Origin: Pectinophora gossypiella
Lineage: Eukaryota; Arthropoda; Insecta; Lepidoptera; Gelechiidae
DNA length: 64,000 bases
Assembly (NCBI RefSeq): GCF_024362695.1
Contig: NC_065426.1
Coordinates: 7,904,236-7,968,235 of the forward strand
Direction: 5' to 3'
The notes below the pieces were generated by a model that saw only the letters and a list, made by a program, of their open reading frames with translations, ran no database searches and had not been told where the DNA came from. Numbering within the stretch: the stretch's first letter is position 1; each line of letters begins with the position of its first letter. The translations under genes and the position numbers were made by a program. Positions 33,501-42,500 of this stretch are shown here, one piece after another.

Positions 33501-36500
33501 CGCGGGAGCAGTAGGGCAGTGCTGCTATTGTTGTTGACAGACGTCGGTTCAGTACCTTCTTTTTTTTGACATGCAGAACGCAAGCCAATGCTTGCAACAG
33601 TCGCCACCTAGGCTATGAGGATCGAACTGATGAATCTTTTTATCTATAGTGGAAAAATGTTGATATAGTATAGAAAAATAAGCAAAAATATCTTCCAAAC
33701 CACTCGCCAATCGCTGGTATCTGGACAAATGGCTTGGTCTGCATGGTAAATGGCTTTAGTGCAATGTTGTGAGTAAAAGCTTAATTTCGGGTTCACATGT
33801 GTATAGAGATACTAACTCAAGACAAAAAGTGGTTCAGCCAATTTCTAGACAAATGCAAATAGCAACTTATAGTCAAAATGCAACCGTTCTATTTTGTTCT
33901 TAGTTGCACCTCAGTTAAACCTTTAGGTATAAGCCGGCTAAAATGTGTACTCACTTTTCGGTTATAAAATTGTACGGCTCAGGAGCTTTACCACACTTTA
34001 CTACCATGTCACAGTGGCTTTTTTGATAAATCGAACTGTAAGTCTCCCTAAATAACAAATAATTAATACGACAGGGTTCTAAAGTGAGTACCTACGTGAT
34101 ATTGCTCCTGTCATGATCACGACTAATGAATGAATGAGTCTGAATCTGAACTAAGTTCAATAGAACATTCCCACTACAGTCTTATTCGGCTTGGCTTTTT
34201 AAATATTTTTTTTCTTTTTCTTCATGGGTTTAATAAACACAGGTGTTGGAAGACGATAAGAGCAATGCTTATAGTTTTAATTTCCCATACAATAGCCCCG
34301 ATTCCTGCAGACACCCCCTAATTTATTTTAAGTTATAGCCATCATTTTCATATCCGTCGAAAAGGAAAGGGACGGATGATTCACAGCTCTTAATTTTAGG
34401 AAGAATGAGTAAATGAATGAATAAACCGTGCGGATCAAAAAGGTACGTCGCTGGTATGCAATCCGTTTGACGTGCTGTCTACTTAACTGTGTCGGGTTAT
34501 TGACTGATGTAAAATTTTTAGACGGTTGGTTTAGATTTGTGCTTAAAATTGACGTGTGTTCCATAAATTTTATGCTTGTCGATTACCCATCCCTTTCTTT
34601 TTCGGCGGATAAGAAAATGACAGATATAACTTAAAATAAAATTAGATGGTATTTACAGGAATTAGCACCAATGTCACCACAAGGCTTCTTTCTAGCTATT
34701 TTTCGCTCTGTTTTGTCAATTTGTCTGTTCACATTTATAGTCCATGCCTAATGCCATCTATTTGAATGTACAGGGTGTTAGTGGCATCGTAACGAATACT
34801 GAGAGGGATGATTCAGCTCATTTTCATTCAGATTCTGAGTTAATATCAAGTGGAATTATCCATCGCAAAAGTATAGAATTCAAAATACATAATTAAAAAA
34901 CAATAACTCAGAATCCCAGGAAGAGGAAATGACAGCTTGTGCTCCATCGCAGCACAAGCTGAGCCATTTCCTTTTGCCCGTATTCGCAATATTCATTATT
35001 ATCTAGTTCATATAGCAAATGTAAATTGTTACTGGCAATAAATTTATTTTATTCTTATTCTTATTCATGGTCTGAATCATCCCCCTCAGTATTCGTTACG
35101 ATGTCACCAACACCTGTATAAATTAGACCAGACGACAAGTCAATATCAACATTGTAGTGTTTTTCTTATCTGAAATGAAATCGCACTTAGCAATTTGAAA
35201 TATTACATATTCTATTTCTACATTTAAAAATAAAATTATCACATCCTTTATGAACTATGAATGTTTTACAAGCGTAATTCACTCACTACGTCACGTAGCA
35301 AACTTCATTTCGATTATTTTTTTGGCACGTTCTATCAAATTAATATCATTACTACTGAACAGAGTTTACCGTGGAGTCTCCATTCTACTATATTTTTTCC
35401 TATTACACTTATGTTGTATGTTTCGCGTTTTTGTATAAATAATTTATTGCATATGTCTAATATTTACGTATAACTTTAGGTCTAACAAATAATCAAAGAA
35501 ATGATTTAAGATTAAGTGTCCAAGAGATGGTGCAAAGCGCTAATGCGAAGATCGACCAGTCAATTCAAAAAATGAACAATAAGTAGAGTCGCGCTGCTCG
35601 GAAAGTCATAGTGCATTGCTTTTCTAAGTACGTTGCATTCCTTTTATTTATTTTTGTAGATAGCTTGTAGATGCACTTTAAAGTACACGTATTACATGCT
35701 AGAAAAATAAGCTAATAGCTGCAAAAGGGGTATTTGACTCATTCTACTCATAATAGTTTCAGATAGATCTCAGATAGATCTGAAAAGGTTATTTCGAAAA
35801 AGGCTATTTCGCGCTAAAAAGCTTTGTGACATCGAAGCAATTCATGTAAAAAAAAAGAATTTTGCTTTTTGTTAATTGTTGGCATTGCGCACTTGGTTTT
35901 ATATGCGCAAATGTCTTTTTAGATGAATTGCTTCGATGTCGCCTTTAAAACACCTCTGAAAGTCGATTTTCAATGTCTCATATAACGCAGGAGATATTGG
36001 AAAAAATCTGTGGTGTGGAAATGCTCTATCCCGCCGTTGCCCCCGCAGCAAAACGCCATCACGTCGAATGACGTCACCATTTGCTTACTATTTCTTTCTA
36101 AACCTCTCGATTTCGAAAGAACTTTTTCAACAATTCAACCACTTTTCAACGAATTTCCGTACTGTTCTTACTTGGATTTTGAAATGATAATGAGAATAAT
36201 GTCGGTAAAAGATAACAATAATTCTTGATAATTGTTGAATACTATATTAAGCTCGGACAACTTTAACGTCATATAGTTTGTTTTTGTACCATATCTATAG
36301 TTATGTATTGAAAACAATTCCATTTAAATTGAAAATTCAATTATTGAAACAATCTATAAGTATACTGATACAAAAATCCATTGCCGTGCAAAAAGTTAGT
36401 CTCGCTAAAACTAGAAAATGTCTCGATCGAATGTAATAACATAGCATCACGCCTATATCCCCTAAAGGGTAGGCAGAGATGTATAGAATGTTATTCGAAT

Positions 36501-39500
36501 AAGGGTTATCCATGGAGCCATGTCAGGGGCCTTTGGCGGCTCAATAGTAACCCTGACACCAGGGTGGATAAGGTCAGTTAATAATCTCACAACCCACACG
36601 AAAGAAGAAAAAGAGCATTATGATTTTCATAGTCTATGTATTTTTTTAAATTTTAAATTAAGGTACACTCTGGCCCTGATTCCCGCAGACAACTACAAAT
36701 TTTATTTTATGTTACTTATACACGTCATTTTCTTACCCGCCGAAAAAGAAAGGGACGGATGATTGACCGATGTTAATTTTAAAATGAATGAGTAACCCGG
36801 GCGAATTAAATAGGCATCTCGTTAGTTTGCAAACTGTTTGACGGCTTTGACGTGTGCTGCCAACTTGATTCTATCGGGTTATTGGCCGATTTGAGAGGGT
36901 TGATTAAATTTCTGCATTATCGCACATTGACGTGCGTTCCATAAATTTTATGTCTGTCGATTATCCGTCCCTTTCCTTTTCGGCGGATAAGAAAATGACA
37001 GGTACCTAAACCTGCCTTAAAATAAAATTAGATGATGTCTACAGGAATCAGCAGCTTAATTTCAAAATGACACGAAACACAGTACAATAAGTCAATAACA
37101 CATTTCATCCTCATCTATTTTAGGTAAAAAGGATTAGAGATATCATATACGCTACTGCGGTAAGTCAAGTTCGAACTGAATGCTTGTTAAGACCTGGTTT
37201 TTATGCTTGGCTTATTTTTAACATAACATAAACTCACGACTATATCCTAATAGAGCTTATTTTTATTTGATGAAAATAGTAAGTGGAATATGATATAGGT
37301 AAGTTCACAATTTCTCGATCCCTATGAAAAGTTAAGGAGACTCAATTACAAACTAAATTAAAATTTTGTTCGTCATAATCAGTAGCATTGTACATTTATT
37401 GTTATCGTGTATTTTATAAGTAAATTAGAATCTAACAGGCTTTGCACTAACTTTTGGACGATTTTTTTGTTTCTAATTTTAATGTTGACTGTTGACTAAT
37501 AATTTTCTGCCAGGTTTACGTGTGTTACAACACACGTCTGTAATTCCTAATGGTTAGGGCAGGTACACAATAATAGCACTATTGGTATCAAGTATTCATG
37601 GCCGGAACTAGTGTTGGGTTCTTACCCGGAAAATTCCCGCGTTTTGGGAATTTTCCCAATTCTGAGGGAAAAAACCCGAAAAATTCCCATTTCAAGGGAA
37701 AATATTTTTTATCGCATATATTTGTATTAAAAGTAAGGATTTCCAACAAAGACCATTTAAATATAAGGTATGCCTACTTATGCCCAATTTATCTTCTGTC
37801 GTAGTGTCGTATGAACTCTTAAAAAACTTAAAGGAGATCATCGGATTTCGGCCTAGAAGTCAAAGTGCCGGCCAAAAAATAATTTTGCTATATTCCGTTA
37901 GATCTTATCCATATGAGCATTTATTACTATGGCACCAAAGCTGTAGGGTCAATGTCTTCGGTTTTATTCGATTTTAAAAAACTGTATTTTTCATACATTT
38001 TTGGTGAAAATGTAAAGTGCGGGCCAAGTAACAATAATGGTATATATCCTTAGAACTTATCCGTCTGAGCATTTATTACTATGGCACCAAAGCTGTAGGG
38101 TCAATATTTTCGGTTTTATTCGAATTAAAAAAACTGAATTTTCATACATTTTTGGTGAAAATGTGAAATGCCGGCCATGAAACAATATTTGTATATCCCG
38201 TTAGAACTTATCCATTTGACCATTTATTATTAGGGCACCAAACATCTATGACCATTATTTTGACTTTTGTTGGACTTTACGTTATAGTTTCTGTGTGAAA
38301 AGTGCCGGTCAGCAAAAAACACATGTCAAAGCTATCGAGAAGATACCTGTAAACATTATTTATTCACTATGACAAAAATGTGTATGACCATTAATTAGTT
38401 TGGCTTTTGTTGGATTTAAAAAAAACTTGATTTTTGATTCATTTTGTATAAAAATAAAATATAACAGGCGCGTTATTTAAAGGATCGTCAGAATGTTTAT
38501 TACTATGGCATTAAACGACTATGACCAATATTTTGAACTTAATTCGCTTTTCCAAAAGTCAAAAAAAAGTTTTATCTACGGATAATGGAACTATCTTGCT
38601 AAAGGCGTAATATGGTGGTCGTCTTTTGAAAAATAGGTTTGCGTTTGACCACTACCTTACCTGATGGTGATACACGCTTAAGAAACTACTTTTTTTAAAG
38701 AAAAGTGTATACAAGGAATAAACAGTGGGGTGATAGAGGTACCTACTATGTTATCGGCCGAGTAGCACCAGGACATTGTGATAGGCATACTTGCAAAGTA
38801 CAACTACCCGACTCCTGTTTTCCCTAACAGATACTACAGACGTCATGCCAATATACGAGTTTCGTCACTAGATGGCAAGCTTATCTTTGGAGGATGGTAA
38901 CCATTTACAGTCAAGGTGAATCAATACCATAATTCAACCTAAACTTAGGCTGTAACGTTGAGTCGAATGCAAAAACTACAGCCAACGTCATATCTCAAAT
39001 CAGATAGTATTAATATAGAAGTTCACCTAACAACACACAAAACAAAAACACAAAGTATTTATCTGACTAATAACTAGTCATTGGGAAAGCTCTGCTTGTT
39101 GTCATTGTTAAAATGTATGAAAAAAGTTTTTTTTAAAAGTCCAATAAAAGCCAAAGTCGACATTTAGTAGTATAGTAAAAATACGTCGTTCAAGTCGTTT
39201 ACCAAAAGATTTGACTTATTTTGTTTCGCTGGCTGACATTTTCCCATTTGAACCAAAACGGAAAGAGAGACGAATAAAAAGTCAAGAAAACGGTCAAAAA
39301 TGTTTTGCGCCAGATTATTAAATGTTCTAAAGGTCCTTTGTAATCCGCCGTACCGCATTTTTTACCCAAAGCACTTTATTTTCATACAAAATAAATAAGA
39401 AATCAAGATTTTTAAAATACACTAAAAGCCAAACTAATGGTCATACAAGTTTTTGTCCGGCCAAGTAGTTAATGCCATCTGCGGCAAATCTAAAAAAAGG

Positions 39501-42500
39501 TCATACAAGTTTGGCGCTATAGAAAAAAATGTTAACAGACATCTACTCGATACTCTCAACATGATATTTTTGCTGGTCGGCATTTTTCATATTTAAACTA
39601 AAACGTAAATTCCAATAAAAGTCAAAATAATGGTCATAGATGTTTGGTGTTATTAAAAAATATTGAAAAGCAACTATTAGACAGATTCGACGTATTTTTT
39701 TCGATGGCCGGCATTTTAACATATTAACCAAAACTGAAAGTCCAAATATTGGTCATAGAAGATTTTTAAAATACAATTAAAGCCAAACTAATGGTCATAC
39801 ACGTCTGGTATCATAGTAAAAAATGTTCAAAACAATCTACTCGAAAGGTTTGACACATTTTTTTCTCTGACCGGCACTTTCAAATTTGGGCCGGCCAAAG
39901 TATGGAAAGCCGATGATCTCCTTTGTAATATATTTTGAATGGAATGTTCGATTTTAATAATTCCATGCAAAGATATCTACATATTATAGGATATATAGGA
40001 TGCTTTTGGCACGAGAGAATGTCATCATCGAGGAGCAACATGGTTTTGTGCAAGAAATTGGGAGGCACGAATACCTACAGATATTATTTACTTGAACTAT
40101 GAAAAAGCTTTTGATCGAGTTCCTGTCACACCATTGATTGCTAAATTAGAGCCCTTTGGAATCAGAGGCAATGTCGTGAAGTGGATTGAAGACTTCCTGT
40201 CAAATCGCACATTCTCTGTGCGCATCGGAGAATCATACTCTGTTCCCAGAAAAGTCCTCAGCGGTGTGCCGCAGGGATCGGTGTTAGGACCTATTTTATT
40301 CAGTATCTACCTTACAGATCTTAAACATGGTATAATGTCTGATATATCACTCTTTGCACATGACACGAAAATAACAGGGAATCCACTTATTAGCCATAAT
40401 ATAATCCAAGATGATCTTGATAGAGTAATTGCTTGGACCCGAGATTGGCTAATCACATTAAACGTAGACAAATGCACTGTGTTGCATGTTGGCAGTAACC
40501 ACCCCACGTTGAGTTACACCATTGACTCAAAACCTCTCGAGTGTGTTAAAAAACAAAAGGACCTTGGCATAACGATAACACATAATCTAAAGTGGGACGA
40601 ACACATTATTGGAATCATTAAGAAGGATAACTCCCTCTTATACATAATTAGAAAAGCTTTTTATCATATAGATACGGAATTGTTTCTTAGGCTTTACAAA
40701 ACTTACTTACGTCAAACCGCTGTTAGAACATGGGTTTCAAATATGGAGACTTTACTATCGGAAAGACATTGCACTACTAGATAGAGTCCAAAGAAGAGCA
40801 ACAAAGATGGTGACAGTACTGGCTGGCCGGAGTGGACCTTAGCGGGGGCCGCAGGACTCTCACCTCTGGCTTGACTTCATTGGCCAGCCAGAGTGGGGCG
40901 TTAGAGCTATACGCTCGCAGGGTGGAAGTGAAAGATGCATAAGTCGCGAGTTGGTAAGGCGGGTAAACCGCCTCGCAGAAAGCGGTGTACACCTCTTGAC
41001 ACCCTGAGATGCTCACAACCATGTTGCTGCCTTGCCGTCCAGTCGCGTCGGCTAGATAGGTGGCCCAACCAGTGAGTGACGAGTCACCGCCTGCCCAATG
41101 TATCTCTGTTATTAACATTGGTCGAGCAGGCGCCATAGTCCCCCATAGCCCCAGTATATAGGTTCACTAATCCCCAACCCAACAGCCCAGTTCCTTTTGT
41201 TCCCATAATCTGCAATAGTCCTACACGAACCAGGGATTGTCTTTGGGTGCACTCCCATAGTGCATACAGGGATAATCGCCGGTTGGTGTCACAACACATT
41301 TAGAGTAAATTGTCTTAAGGGGCCTCTACGTGTTGGCTTCGGCCCCACGCACGCCTTCCAAAAGTCCGGGACTCCATGACAGACCCGACCCGAGACATGG
41401 AAACGAGATACAAATAATAATAAGATTAAAAATAATTAAATAAAAAATATTTTCCCATGATTCGGGAATTTTTCGGGTGTTTATTTTATTTTCCCATATT
41501 TTCCCGATATTTTTTCTTTCCCACCCAATTTTTTCTTTCCCTGCCCATCACTAGCCGGAACTATAGCAGCTGAACGAATCCTCTTCTTTTTACCCCTCCC
41601 CCCGCCCCTCCTTCAGATTTTATATTTTTAATATTTAAAAGGCGGACAACACGTTAAAAAATTAGACAACACTTTACCGGGAAAAACTCACAAGGACTCC
41701 ATAGTGGCGTAACCACGGTCAACACCAACAAAACGTATTCATTTGTATAAAAGTTGCCTCACCTGGTTCCCTATTTGTCCGGCCAAGTAGGTAATGCCAT
41801 TTACGGCAAGTCTACAATAAGCTCACAAAAATGGGTGTCTTAGCAAGACACGAAGGGAACGTGGTGGAGTATACCCCATACCCTGGTTGATTGTGGGAAG
41901 CCTATGCCCAACAGTGAGAAGTGCTTAGGTTGCTTATGTTATGTAACTTCTTTTTTAAATTAGGGCTGTATTGCCTCATTCATTACTTATTAATACATTG
42001 TTTAACCCTTTCACGGACAGAGACCATGGGTCATTTTGATGGTTCATAATAGGTAGTATGAGAGTATGACAACTTGGAATTGAAACGTCATTAGACGTTG
42101 AAAGTGTTAAGAAGGATTTTGTTGACCAATGACAAGTCTATTTTCTAGATTTTAAATATAATTGCAAGAGTAAAAAAAGGCTTATTGTTAATGAATACTA
42201 GACTTCCCGTTTCACATTGCCATGCATTATGCACATATTGGTTGTTTTAGAAGCTTGGGATTACAATTAATATGCTTACAAATTTTGCAGAAAAACGCAA
42301 TTTGTTAAGTGGGTGTCGTTTTCTAAAATTATTTCTTTTTTTTTCTAGCTACACGTCTAGTGGCAGATGCTATATGTAAGTTTTTTCTTTTCTTTTTCTT
42401 GTATGCTAAGATACTCCGTAGACACCCAATACCGAAGTGTATGGTGACAGGTGATCACCCCATCGCTCAATGCATGTTATAGAGTAGACAATCTCACGTG

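Larger units (their letters stand above)
37609..41553. mobile_element. Non-autonomous hAT-type element with long inverted, internally repeated arms
   Basis: Termini TAGTGTTGGG and CCCATCACTA are inverted repeats of hAT type, and a perfect 8-bp duplication GCCGGAAC flanks them (37601-37608, 41554-41561), as hAT elements produce. Just inside, both ends have GGGAA/TTCCC-rich DNA. Inverted arms then run from about 37833 (GGAGATCATCGGATTTCGGC) to 38620, and from about 39100 to 39921 (AAGCCGATGATCTCC), built of diverged copies of a ~150-170-bp unit (CATTTATTACTATGGCACCA..AAAGCTGTAGGGTCAATRTY..TTCATACATTTTTGGTGAAA). It has no hAT transposase; later inserts are a LINE piece (39975-40812), a second LINE end (40813-41405) and a retroposon F copy (39453-39498). 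Confidence 0.8.

Noticed and set aside
36010..36228. 72-aa frame near REEP tail exons
   Set aside because: No domain similarity that I recognise and no supporting splice sites in phase.
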